From Perkinsus olseni (Eukaryota > Perkinsozoa > Perkinsida > Perkinsidae), in contig JABANP010000012.1 in the NCBI GenBank assembly GCA_013115135.1, forward strand, positions 62,001 through 126,000: DNA of 64,000 nt. Direction: 5' to 3'. Under the pieces are notes generated by a model, which searched no databases, was not told the DNA's origin, and worked only from the letters and a program-made list of their open reading frames with translations. Positions 35,880-46,924 of the stretch are shown one piece after another. Made by a program: the position numbers and the translations under genes. Every line of letters begins with the position of its first letter. Position 1 is the stretch's first letter.

Positions 35880-36195
35880 AGTAAGGTGTACGGTTTAACA
35901 CTGTACGTCATACAGTGTATGAGGTGAAACTGTACGATTTGGCACTGTACGAGGTGAAACTGTACTATATGACACTGTACTATGTGGAACTGCACGAGCG
36001 GACACTGTACGATATGACACTGTACTGGTGGACACTGTAAGATTCGACACTGTACGGAATGATACTGTACTGAGTGCAACAAGACGAAATGACAATGTAC
36101 GGAAGCGAAACTGTACGACTGGAAACTGTATGAGGTGAAACTGTACGAATTTGTGGTACACGAGCAGAGTTTCTACGAGTTGCAACTGTACGATA
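35880..36195. repeat. Degenerate 15-bp minisatellite (GTAC-rich)
   Basis: About 20 units of roughly TGTACGAnnTGACAC; the minus reading is a 5-residue repeat of the type VQCHI/VQFHL. The period is 15 bp throughout with scattered substitutions. Related arrays lie at 46015-46345 and 46925-47160. Confidence 0.8.
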
Positions 36196-36449
36196 TGATC
36201 CTCACCGCTACTGGGGTGATCCTCATTTTGCATTGTGGGCGGTGTGAGTAAGTTCATTTTGTCTACAATTGACTTTTACCACGAGAGCTACCGTGCTTCC
36301 GCGGCCAGGTATGATATCCTCTTTGTACTGGTTCACACGATCCATGCCTTCGGGATTTTCTCTGTATATGGATACCCAGAATAGAATTTTACGCGGAGAC
36401 CTGGAAGTCTCCCGGATTGGAGCTAGCAGGATATGGTAAGCACAGCTCG

Positions 36450-38612
36450 CGTTGTTCTTTCCTCGCTCGGCAGTGCTCTCTGTAATCACCACATGCAGGT
36501 TTAGTCGCAAAGATGGATATAGGCATACCTTTGTACCATTCTTCATGGCTATCATTGATGAAGAATGTTACGAGGACCTCGTAACGAGGTTTACTATAAT
36601 CTGCTGAAGCACCTAGACTTGCTCGTCCAAGCATCAACGGAAGGCGATAAGACTCTCAAAGACGGCGTCAGGTTATGTGTTCACGACGCTCACCAGGGAG
36701 CTCTAGAAGCGTGCAAGGATTATTTGCCATCATTTCGGAATGGTACGTCACTCTCGACGGTGAGAAACTAGTTACTTATTGCGCCTGTTGTCAGCTCGTT
36801 GTTATATTCACTTTTCCAAAAACCTTAAAGACCACCAGTCTGACTTCGGTGAAGCGAATCAATTAGTAAGTGAAGTTCACTTAGTAAACCCTAATGGGCC
36901 TCATTAGCACTACTCTGTATTCATGCCTGTTTCCACAGGTGAAGCGGCACAAATATTGCCTACACGCTAGTCCCACGGACGATCTATACTCGTGCCTTTC
37001 GACAGCACTGATTACCGCGGTTGAGGAAAAGAGCGATAGGGGCGGGCGATACTTGCGAAACACGCTCAATGTTAACCGTCTCGGCTACCCTAACATAGCT
37101 ATCACTCGTGATGGCTTGATAGGCACTCAGGTAAGTGCTGTAATTTCCACGACGTCGACTTTCTTACTGCCAATCAACTCTTTAGGTTCTGGACAATATC
37201 GTTGAGTCCTTCCATAAAGCTGTGACTCTGATTCTGTCCAAACGTCGGAGGTTAAACATCATCAAGTTCGCCGCGAGGATTCGGAAGGTCAGGCTTCTTT
37301 GTAGCCTGAAGCTGGCGCCTTGATAGTCACATCGAGTTTTACCTGTAGGTTATAACATCTATGACACGGTCAAGCCCCCAGCACTTTGTACAAAGACCTG
37401 AGCCTATCAGTATTTTCGAGTACGGGCATGAAATGAAAATACGAGGGACTAAGCATAGCCAACGTGGCTCGGTGGTGGAGGTGAGCCCGGGTTACTGTTG
37501 AAATTTGGGGGCCACGACAATATCCCTATTCTCATTGAACATCTTAATTCCATACAGGTCACGAATAGAGTACGGCGTATCATTTCTACAGCTAGTACAG
37601 CACGCTACTTCCTGGTGAAGAACCACCGGCTACCAAGACAACCGTCAGTGCAGCGAGCCGGTGGTGCTGAACTTGCTGTGGACATCTTTTTGAAGGGACT
37701 CCTTACGTCGGACTTCGGAGAGGGTAATAATCTACGGAATATCTATCATCAGGGTCTCTGTCACTGAATTCCTGTCACTGATAAGTTATCAGGTACGCTC
37801 AGCTTGCAGGCAGTAATGGATAGGTATTTTTGCTTTTATCTGGTGACTTGTACCCCGAGTACCAGTCTGCTCACTCGAGATCAGCCGAGTGTTGCATGCA
37901 CCTGTAAAGAGTTCCGGGATTGAGGTTGCTGTTCGCATGGCTATGCTGTTGAGATAAAGCTACAGACGAAGCCCATGTACGTAATTACGGATCATTGGAA
38001 AAAGTTGTCCCTCGTTAATAACGAGTCGTTATCGAGTACACGAAATTGATACATTGATTTTGCTCAAGATTCGTACCAGGAAGGGGGCAGTTTTCGAGAC
38101 TTCGTGGCGGTCGTCCGACAGAAAGACGTCCAGGAGCCTTAGGAAGATACAACTCCGTTGTAACAGCAGCGGATCCAGGTATTACGTTTGTGACTCGTAT
38201 ATCTAAAGTGAGTTCCGGTTATCCACCGCCATTAGATATCTCGGATGAGGCGGGGTACTTGGACCGAGAAGCTGCGGAAGATAATGCGACGGAATCAGGT
38301 GAGTGAGGAATCAGACGGATCCACGACTCGCGGCGCTCGCCGGTCTCCCTCTGATAGATGCGATGATGACGACAACGCTCTGACAACGACGATGTTGTCT
38401 TGTGTTTAGAATGGAGCGAAACTGATTCCGGGTCTAGCGTCGATTCCCGGAATGACTGCCCAGAGCTGAGTGACGGCAGCGACGACTGCAGCGAGGTTGA
38501 AAACTCGGACGATGAATACCTATCAACGTCCGAGGTGCAATTCATGTGTGGTAATGGTTCTGAGGCCGCCGTTGCCAGTGCTGATGAGGAATGCAGAGAC
38601 TCTGGCAAGTAG
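36450..38612 (+). mobile_element. Mutator-like (MULE) transposase, inactivated
   Basis: DDE-domain pieces on the plus strand: RHTFVPFFMAIIDEECYE, then (after a 14-bp scar) VCVHDAHQGALEACKDYLPS ending at a GTACGT donor. The exon 36941-37130 (HKYCLHASPTDDLYSCLSTA) joins across a 55-nt GTAAGT intron (37131-37185) to VLDNIVESFHKAVTLILSKR. A SWIM zinc finger follows at 37897-37938 (CTCKEFRD-stop-GCCSH), broken by TGA at 37921-37923. Then comes a basic QFSRLRGGRPTERRPGALGR segment and an acidic tail joined across a 111-nt intron (38299-38409). DDE, SWIM and GRP-type tail in this order identify a MULE. Terminal inverted repeats were not found. Confidence 0.75.
36569..36590. repeat. 14-bp scar, unit TACGAGGT, inside the MULE ORF
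   Basis: TACGAGG, ACCTCGTA, ACGAGGT. Without the extra 14 bp the frame runs straight from DEECYE into YYNLLKHLDLLVQ. Confidence 0.92.
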
Positions 38613-39551
38613 GGAGTCTACTATACTACAGTAACTGTGGACTCGAGGCAGGGGGAGGCTCGTTTTGTATCTGAGTTTTTCACTATGACGTTGTCGTCAC
38701 TTTTCAGACGAAGAGTACATAGACCTCCCCAGAGTGTGAAGAATCGTCAACGAATCACGTCCCATCGTCAGTGGCGATGGAACGTGACTAAATCACGATT
38801 CGAAAGAGATTCTTGTACTGCATGAAGACTTATAATGCTGTAGTGTGTGACCTTGTATCACAGTTTCAAAAACGAAGCGTTCTGGTGGGTGTACTTGCGT
38901 TCTCTGGCGATGAGCGTACTAATATATTCGAGTGCTTTGTAGGATTAGTTTCAAATGGGTTGCGCATGCTGCTGTCCCAACCACGTTTACGTCGGTGGCA
39001 GGAAAGCACGACTAATCCAAGCACGTTGCTTAGATTATCGCAGGTGCTCAGAATAACAGCTCGTGCTTGGTTTAGCATTACGTGCTCGGATTTTCCAGCT
39101 TTGCTTGGGATTGACCAGTTTTGCGCTTCTTCCTGGTGTTGCAACATGCTCAGGAGTCGGGAAGCACGGGACTGATCCTCTGCCGACCGTCAAGAACATC
39201 AATTTTCGAAGCGCAGGGTGAGCCGGTGGAATCGGCTGTCTCGTGCAAATGACTCGTGGTCCACGAGTCGTGGACTGCTCTCGGGTGTGTGTGAGTTTAT
39301 ATTCCAACGCTTACGGTTCCGGCTTAGTCAAACTCCTGCCGGCGTGCTCAGTTAGGGACTCTCTGCAGCGTTGATATGGATTGCAATTAAGCGATGGTCA
39401 GATTTTTGCTATAGCTGATCTCAGCACAGCTGACAATTCGAGAGCCTCTCGAATGCTTTGTGTGACGAAGTTCGTGACGAGAAAGTTCGGATTAGCTCTG
39501 CTCATCCGATGACCTCCTGCCCTGGTGCATGCTATCAGGTATAGAGGAGTG

Positions 39552-39909
39552 ATGGTTGTGGTTGGTAGTGAGGCTCATGGCCGTTCAGCAGAGCTCCTCG
39601 AGTGCTGTACGAGAGTGACTTTACCAATGTCAATGGTGAGGAGTGATGCCGAAGATCATGAGTGTGGCTCCTCAGGCCGCTGACTCCCTGAATGCCTCCA
39701 TAGCTGGCGGTGTGTTGTTATATGACATCGTTCTACGTCTCCAGGAGGGTAAGGCCTCGGCCAATAGCATGTTTCTGATCAGTTTCTACTCTTGCTGGGT
39801 TCAGTTGTTAGACGGGCTGGTCACTGAGATTATTTTCTGTCGAGCTGACCAAGGTAAGAGTTATGGTGACGGAGTCGATACCGATGGAATCAGAAACGAC
39901 TGCCCCTAG
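39552..39909 (+). pseudogene. SpoU/TrmH-type fragment, copy 2
   Basis: Same exons as copy 1, with the 40-nt intron at 39636-39675. The second exon ends at a GTAAGG donor at 39749. Substitutions (SDAEDHEC in the intron, IVLRLQ) suggest no selection. See copy 1 for the motif assignment. Confidence 0.6.
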
Positions 39910-41129
39910 ACATACTCGAACTATTGAACAGTACGGAGTATCTTCGGAATCATTCAATCATCACCCTATCCTCGAAGACTCTCTAGACTCCTAGCGCTCT
40001 GACATAGGTCTCTGTATCCTTACACCGTGTCCTGGAGGTGATAGCATCACGGTAATACGAATGCTGTCTGCAAGTCCTAACTTGGTATTCGACGAGATCC
40101 CTAGTCGAGCATTCACGCCTTCGACGTGGCCCCCGTCCGAAGGCAATTGCTCGAGCGTGAAGTGACGAGCCGCTCCGACGGAGCGCATCAAGTGCGAGCG
40201 GGTAGGTCGCTCTTGAAACGTCAAGGTGCCATTCGGTACTGATTCTTCTCTAAGTAATCCCTTGGACACTACAGAAGTGATGACTGTGTCGTCAATGCCT
40301 GTGTGTGTGAGTTTAAAGTCCAACGCCTACAGTATGGCCAAACTCAGACCCTTGTTTCCGGGCCACGAGTTTGTAGAGACAAATACAAAGACATTAGTAG
40401 ACATTTTGGGGGTCGATAACAGACAGCGACTACAAAACCGTCCGGAAGTGGGAGCAGTTCACGTGGTTTGGAGGTCGGAGGGGTACATGCTAGGATCCAT
40501 GTATGTTGCAGGGGAAGGAAGAATGAAGGGAGTAGACTAACACGACACTCGCCGGGGACTTCTGAAAAAAATAATGAAGGGAAAAACGAGTCGGGCAGAG
40601 TCGGGTGACAACTATGACAGCTGGAAGAAAGTAATAGACCCGATCCCTGTTGCGTGCCTCAGTTGACTCTAACACGATGTTGCAGATGCCCTTGGTACTG
40701 TGCTTAACACAACAGCACAGAGCAAGCCGAGAGGCAGAATTGTACTTGCGTACACCGCAACAAAATAGTTATGGTGGAATAGATCAACTTGGCGACCTAT
40801 AGAAGCATAGCAATACGGATTTACACTGTACAGTACTCAAGGCAGAGACATCACAGCAATGAAGGCAACAGCATCACAGCACACGAAAGTGAAGGGAGGC
40901 GCCAAGAAAGCCTTGAGTATGCGTGCGACTGTGTAGGCAGCATAGCCAACGGCAAAGCAGCGCAACTGTAGAGACGACACTGAGGATACCATTCTCAGCC
41001 CTCAGCATCATTATACATAAAAAAACATCAAAGAAGCAATACTCAATAGCTCAATCACTCACAAGCAGATAAAGGCTCCGTATAACATACCCTGCATCAG
41101 CAGCAGCATCAGAGCCATGACGGCTCGAG

Positions 41130-41588
41130 TTACTCTAGTGACTGACTTACTTTATAATAAGTGTCGTTCGCCCCGCCAGACCTGGGAATGGTCAGGACAC
41201 TATAATCTGACTTGATGCGCATGCCAGTGAGAAAGCTTCTATCATAGATGCCATGAGAATCACGGATGAGAGCTAGACAACCGCTGTTGAGAGTAATCTT
41301 AATCAACCCTCCACCCTGGTTCGCAGTGTAACCACAAGCATAAGATGGATCGGGCAGGCTTTGGGGTGTTGCGCGGTGGAAGGTAGCAGTGCCACCCAAG
41401 GTCTTGTCAAATAATACGCCTGAAACCGGAGTATTACCTTGCTTGAAGTAGCCTTCGGTGAATGGGTAGAGTCTCCTTCGAGTAGTATTATAGAGGTCCT
41501 TCTCGCTAGTATCGACACTATCGGTGGCAACACCACCCACGAGGGTGATGATGAGGAGCAGCGGCACTGCAAGGCGAATGAACACCAT
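41130..41588 (-). CDS. Small secreted protein, family B, intact
   Basis: A 152-residue ORF. Signal peptide MVFIRLAVPLLLIITLVGGV. The mature part shares the family A scaffold: a CGYT motif (YACGYTANQ), then ITLNSGCLALIRDSHGIYDR, FLTGMRIKSDYSVLTIP and a Tyr near the end. It has two conserved Cys instead of the four in family A. This is the functional-looking counterpart of the broken copy at 31725-32209. Function unknown; the two families look like distant paralogues of one small extracellular fold. Confidence 0.75.
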   Translation of the reverse strand: MVFIRLAVPLLLIITLVGGVATDSVDTSEKDLYNTTRRRLYPFTEGYFKQGNTPVSGVLFDKTLGGTATFHRATPQSLPDPSYACGYTANQGGGLIKITLNSGCLALIRDSHGIYDRSFLTGMRIKSDYSVLTIPRSGGANDTYYKVSQSLE

Positions 41589-41840
41589 TTTAGACCAGCT
41601 CGCAATGTCGAGTCGAAGATCTCGTCAGCAGATTTGCCAAGCCGACAACTTCTCATCATCACCCGGTTTCACTGTCTCGAACAATCCACCGCATTCCCGA
41701 GCTCAACAACCCCGACGGCCGAAGCTGATTGACGGAGAAGTCGGAGGGTCCTCGAGTGGTGGCTGGTACTCTCTACCGATCCGAGGTGATTATGTGATAC
41801 GCCAGCAGGTCTTACTTTAGTGGCCTCCGAAGCTCGGGCC

Positions 41841-42411
41841 TGGCGCGTGGCTGCGGTTACCCGATGCGCCTTGTCTCCCATGCGCCTCCGACAATCGGCA
41901 GGTTCTCACTGGGCCCACCGGGTGTACGGTACACCGTGTACCCCAGGCGGGTGAAAGATGTCGCTGTTGAGTACCGAATTGAATTTGGTGAATTCGGGAG
42001 TTCGGCAAATTCCCCTCTCGACAGGCTCGCCTGCGCCTCAGCCAAGGCTGACATGACGACGCTGTTTCCGAGTTGCGGACACCTCGAGGATGGGGAGCCA
42101 CGCGATCTGACAAACCCTCGCCCACACGAAGTCTATCGCGTCACCGGATGACGACCACCCTTTTCTGGATTCGCCGAATCCGATTCGGGGGGCCGTCGTC
42201 CATCGCTATCTTTGCCTCCATGATAGACCTGCGGCCAGGATTCCTGGCCCAGGAACTAAAGAATATCCTGTTAACGTTCCATTGTTGACATACGATGAAT
42301 ACGTCATCAGATAACGCTTATCTACACTCGAGTAACGAAACAGTAGTATTGGGATATCCCATTGCAGTTATGGCCGGCCTATCTCAATAAACGCTGTCGG
42401 AGCCAAGTGAG
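41841..42411. other. No gene recognised
   Basis: Spacer between the right arm and the third copy of the repeat. Overlapping short ORFs only. Confidence 0.3.
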
Positions 42412-42626
42412 TTCGGCTTCGTTAGACTCTTGCCGATGTGCTCAGTTAGGGACTCTCTGCAACGTTGACATGCAGCGCGATCAGGCGGTGTTCTCATTCT
42501 GCTACCGGCCGCAGCCTGTCGCTGATGTCAGCACGGCTAACAATTCGGGAGACTCTTGAATGCTTTGTGATGAGGAAGTTTAAAACAGATTCGTAGTGAA
42601 TACTGCATGTCAGGTACAGAGGAGTG

Positions 42627-43002
42627 ATGGTTGTGGTTGGTAGTGTGGCTCATGGCCCTTCAGCAAAGCTCCTCGAGTGCTGTACGAGAGTGATTTTACC
42701 AATGTCAATGGTGAGGAGTGATGCCGACGATCGCGACTGTGGCTCCTCAGGCCGCTGACTCCCCGAATGCTTCCATAGCTGGCGGTGTGCTGCTGCATGA
42801 CATCGCTCTACGGCTCCAGGAGGGTAAGGCCTCGGCCAATAGCATGTTTCTGATCAGTTTCTGCTCTTGCTGGGTTCAGTTGTTAGACGGGCTGGTCACT
42901 GAGAGTATTTCTTGTCGAGCTGAGCAAGGTAAGCGTTATGGTGACGGAGTCGATACCGATGAAATTAGAAACGACTGCCCCCAGACATACTCGAATTATT
43001 GA
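42627..43002 (+). pseudogene. SpoU/TrmH-type fragment, copy 3
   Basis: Same two-exon fragment with the 40-nt GT-AG intron (CAATG before the GTGAGG donor, CTCCTCAG acceptor). GSVAHGPSAK replaces the conserved GSE, so the motif is degraded. Confidence 0.6.
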
Positions 43003-43005
43003 ACA

Positions 43006-43027
43006 GTACGGACTCCGTACTACGGAG
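43006..43027. repeat. 14-bp scar, unit GTACGGAG, paralogue-proved
   Basis: GTACGGA, CTCCGTAC, TACGGAG. The copy at about 39935 has the plain word in otherwise matching sequence. Confidence 0.93.
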
Positions 43028-43596
43028 TATCTTCGGAATCATTCAATCATCACCCTATCCTCGAAGACTCTCTAGACTCCTAGCGCTCTGACATAGGTCT
43101 CTGTATCCTTAAACCGTGTCCTGGAGGTGATAGCATCACGGTAATACGAACGCTGTCTGCAAGTCCTAACTTGGTATTCGACGATATCCCTAGTCGAGCT
43201 GCTCGGAACTGCTTCGACTCGAGCATGCACGCCCTCGACGTGGCCCCTGTCCGAAGGCAATTGCTCGAGCGTGAAGTGACGAGCCGTTCCGACGGAGCGC
43301 ATCAAGTGCGAGCGGGTAGGTCGCTCTTGAAACGTCAAGGTGCCACTCGGTACTGATTCTTCTCTAAGTAATCCCTTGGACACTACAGAAGTGATGATTG
43401 TGTCGTCAATGCCTGTGTGTGTGAGTTTAAAGTCCAACGCCTACAGTATGGCCAAACTCAGACCCTTGTTTCCGGGCCACGAGTTTGTAGAGACAAATAC
43501 AAAGACGTTAGTAGACATTTTGGGGGTCGATAACACACAGCGACTACAAAACCGTCCGGAAGATTTGGTAATGAGGTGTGATGTAACATCACATTT

Positions 43597-45812
43597 TTTT
43601 TCTTCCACTGATTAACCACATGTCCAGGAGTTCAAGTTCATTCGTCGGCAGGGCCATAGGGTTACTTGTATTTTTCTATAAAAGTCGCCTACCCAAGGGT
43701 AACAAAGTTTCGGATACGAGCTCCATCGAATCAACGGGCAACTCAGAGTACCTTGCTTGACCCTGAAGGAATCCTTCAGAAGGATTTGTGTTATCAATTC
43801 GGTGGGGGATCCAACGGTTGTTATGATGAGTCTTCCTGGCAAATGGATACCAGTAGGGTACTCTCCAGTAGTGGCATTCTCCCGTACTACATATCTGTTG
43901 TACTTTTAATATTTAACTCTTAGCAGAGGTTCACCACGGCTGTACAGCGGTTCACACAGATCGTTATTTGCCCAAGAGTTCCGCTTCCGTGCACATAATT
44001 CGGACGCGAATTTAAACGATCTGGTCAGGTAAGCTTGAGCTGCTCAAGTTTTGGCACAACAGCCTGGCCTGTATCTATATCCTCGCGATGAGTCATGGTG
44101 ATCGAAGAGTAATTCAAAAAATGCAACATTGTTTCTGTACGAAACCACCCTTCTGATGCACTCCCTCGGTCTGAAAAACCGTTTCGTGCCAAAAATGCCA
44201 ATTTCTATATGCAAGTTGCGTTTTCTTCATCTCCATGGGTCTCAAGTCTTCTCTGTCCGAGGCGGAACGTGCCACCAATGGTGGCCCACCATCGTACTAC
44301 GATGGTTGTAAAGATGAAGAATGAAGGCACTTTGAAGATGAAGTGCCAGGTCCTACGATGATCGTAGGACCTGGCACTTCATCTCTTGTACCCCCAAGTA
44401 AAATACAAAATATGGTAAATCATATCACTCTTGAACGCAGTTGAGAAGCACCCGGTGAATTGCCTTCTGAGCGAAAATATCCTAGTAGTCAGTCGGTTGG
44501 CATTGGGAGGGTATAACCGTAGAGCTCTCAGATCGCTATCATGCGGATTGATGGACTGGGAACTCGAGATTCGGTGGCTAATGAACCAGTCGTTGTGCGT
44601 CATCTGTTATAAGCGAGAGAAGAGCGGAGGTTAGAGCTAGAAAACCGAAGAAAAAATCAAGGCTAGCGAGACCAGACGAGACAAGACGAACGTGCAGTGC
44701 CGCGCCGCCCTTGTCTTCGCCACTCACATGCGTCCAACCTTGTGAACGCAGGCATCTCCGATCTCATTAATTCACACCGTTCTCTGAGACTTCCTGACAA
44801 TTACCGACTGAACGCCGCTCCTTAGGAGCGACGTTGGTTTGGTTAAAGCGACTTCGATGGCTTTTGCAACGTTGAGTCGACCGTAATCGGCAATTTTGTG
44901 ACCAGAACGATCAGTGAGATCTCCGACCGAGGCCAAGAGTGACCTCCTGACGTCAGCTCCAGAAAGACCCAAACCGTAAAGAAGGGCGGCTGCTCCGGCG
45001 ACGTGCGGAACAGCAAAGGAGGTACCAGAAAAGAAGCCGTACTTGTTACCAGGTTTAGTCGTGAATACCCGATCCCCGGGTGCAGCGATGTCAACGTAAG
45101 GGGCGTAGTTACTTGAAGATGTGAGGTGACAGTTTCTGTCACTGGAAGCTACACATGGCATTTCAACTTGCTCCGTCCAGGCACATGGGTATTGCTTATT
45201 GACGCTGATATCAGAGCTCTTGTTGCCGGCAGCGGCCACAACGAGGTGTCCGCGCAGAGCGGCCGTTTCTATTGCGATTCCCAATATCAACGAGTCTGTC
45301 TTACCGCCATAAGAATGAGTCGATAAGTCTGCCCCGTTTTCTATAGCATAGTTCAAACCCTTGATGGCATGCGCGTCAGAACCACTGGGGCCTGGACCGA
45401 ACACTTTCACTGGCATAATTTTTACCGGTACGCTACCGGCTACTTCCACGCTATTATTCGTCACGGCGCCCAGTATACCAGCGATGCCCGTGCCATGCAC
45501 TTCAGCATCACTTACATCGTTATTATTATCGTAGAAGTTGTAACCGTGAGAGCAGTTTTCATACGAGAATATGTTACCAGCTAGGTCCTCATGGCGAAAG
45601 TCAACACCACTGTCAATGACGGCTAGGACGACTTCTCGCAGTGGGCGACCCTTCAACGCCTGCCAGGCCTCTTTCACGCCGATCGAAGCCAGGTTCCACT
45701 GCCTTCCAGCAATTTCATCATTCACACCGAGCACGACCTCCTTGACACCTCCAGCATTGAACTTCATTGCATAGTTAGGCTCGCATAAAGCTTCTAGCCT
45801 CAAAGTCTCGAA
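43597..45812 (+). repeat. Segmental duplication 2, copy A
   Basis: Homologous in direct orientation to 51580-54004, including the subtilisin on the minus strand. Near 43700 a 14-bp stretch is inverted relative to copy B, and about 330 bp of unrelated DNA follows it. Confidence 0.85.
44288..44384. repeat. Long scar with filler, unit CATCGTAG, paralogue-proved
   Basis: Left palindrome ACCATCGTA-C-TACGATGGT (44288-44306). Right palindrome of 24+1+24 bp centred at 44360. About 29 bp of filler lies between them. Copy B near 51945 has the plain word CATCGTAG. Confidence 0.9.
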
Positions 45813-45836
45813 GTTACGCCCATTTTCAGTAACCAT
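44772..45836 (-). CDS. Subtilisin-like serine protease (S8), intact catalytic domain
   Basis: A 354-residue ORF with the full S8 set: Asp in AVIDSGVDFRHEDL, His in VHGTGIAGIL, the oxyanion Asn in VAAAAGNKSS and Ser in FFSGTSFAVPHVAGAAAL. The family is a known secreted virulence-associated protease type in Perkinsus, which degrades host proteins (established for the family, inferred here). The N-terminus (MVTENGRNFETLRLEALCEP) is short: the signal peptide and most of the prodomain seen in the other copy are missing, and homology stops just upstream of ETLRL. An upstream exon may exist, or the gene is truncated. Confidence 0.85.
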   Translation of the reverse strand: MVTENGRNFETLRLEALCEPNYAMKFNAGGVKEVVLGVNDEIAGRQWNLASIGVKEAWQALKGRPLREVVLAVIDSGVDFRHEDLAGNIFSYENCSHGYNFYDNNNDVSDAEVHGTGIAGILGAVTNNSVEVAGSVPVKIMPVKVFGPGPSGSDAHAIKGLNYAIENGADLSTHSYGGKTDSLILGIAIETAALRGHLVVAAAGNKSSDISVNKQYPCAWTEQVEMPCVASSDRNCHLTSSSNYAPYVDIAAPGDRVFTTKPGNKYGFFSGTSFAVPHVAGAAALLYGLGLSGADVRRSLLASVGDLTDRSGHKIADYGRLNVAKAIEVALTKPTSLLRSGVQSVIVRKSQRTV

Positions 45837-46014
45837 GACTAATCAACACAATAACCAGTTCTTGTAACCAAATTGGTTAAACCAATGATCCTTATTAATA
45901 ACCGAGTGATGTACACAGTGTAAACCCAAAAGTATCCGAAGAGCAGTAGATACCTCAGAGGAATACACTGATAATGACCCAGAGAACACCACAGGAATAA
46001 GCGGGTAACCTCCT

Positions 46015-46345
46015 TTCATACATCGCTGTTTCGTACATTGCACGTTTCGTCCAAGATTGTTTCATCCATGGCCGGGTTCATACCGCTTGTTTCGTCCCTG
46101 TTACTTCCGTCCAGCCTCTTTCGTACATATTCATTCCTCCACGGGGCTTACATAAAAGATCCTTTTCCATCCACGCCGTTTCGTCCAATCATGCTCCAGC
46201 TCCGCTTCTTTCGTCGTGACAAATCGACGATTTGTACGATTTGAAATCGTACAGTACCCAGCCGTACACCGACCATTGGTACAGTATCCAGCAGTACAAG
46301 CTTTATTCGTAGTACGAATTTCGTACAGTGTCATTCGGTACAGCT
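46015..46345. repeat. Degenerate minisatellite (TTTCGTCC/GTAC type)
   Basis: Repeated TTTCGTnC words with a spacing near 15 bp, grading into CGTACAGT words at 46255-46335. Related in words and spacing to the arrays at 35880 and 46925. Confidence 0.6.
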
Positions 46346-46544
46346 GCCTCCTTACGCAAATCGCGGCAGATTTGTGCAGGGGTTTTTTGATAGCGATAAT
46401 TTCTTGAGGGAGATTAAAACCTATTCCACATACGTGAAAAACCGCTATCTCAACCAACTCGCCTGAAAACCCATTTGCATCTCGAAGGCACGAAGGTCCA
46501 ATGCCCACGGGTAGATATTAATATCCGGGGATCCCTCCAGCTCG

Positions 46545-46566
46545 TGGCATGACATGCCAGGCATGT
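46545..46566. repeat. 14-bp scar, unit TGGCATGT
   Basis: TGGCATG, ACATGCCA, GGCATGT, all perfect. A second scar (unit ACCCAGAG) follows at 46596-46623, with three extra bases before the last part. Confidence 0.88.
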
Positions 46567-46924
46567 ACCGAAAAGAAGAGCTCACACTCAAGGCCACGAC
46601 CCAGACTCTGGGTCGTCCCAGAGGACCCAGAGGATGGTGCACACCTGGTAACTGACAGAAATAAGTCGGCCTGATAGACTCTAGTGCTATGCGGAAGCGT
46701 AGTGGTAGGAGCGCCTGTTATCAACGGATCACCCGGGATCGATCCAAACTGTGAGCGAACAGGAAGTGCAGTGCTGGAAAGGGCGCCGGCTGTCACGCCA
46801 ATTCTATACCATTTCCACCTCGAGTTAAAAGGATGGGACCTCAATTTAAATATTCTTTTCGAAATTTAAAATGAGGAGACTTCATTTCAAAATTGCACAG
46901 ACTCATCCTTCAATGGGATGTTCA

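Larger units (their letters stand above)
39402..41840 (-). repeat. Right arm of large inverted duplication
   Basis: Mirror image of 31460-33760: SpoU-like fragment, shared non-coding block, then the intact family B gene and its upstream sequence. Confidence 0.8.
42412..43590 (+). repeat. Third, direct copy of the right-arm repeat
   Basis: Matches 39320-40450 in the same orientation, including the dispersed repeat, the SpoU-like fragment and the block after it. It stops near 43580, where duplication 2 begins. Confidence 0.8.

Noticed and set aside
35880..36195. CRISPR-like array
   Set aside because: The period is 15 bp with degenerate units and no unique spacers; the host is eukaryotic.
35546..36257. 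Minus-strand VQCHI-type repeat protein
   Set aside because: It arises from translating the 15-bp minisatellite; no start context or splice support.
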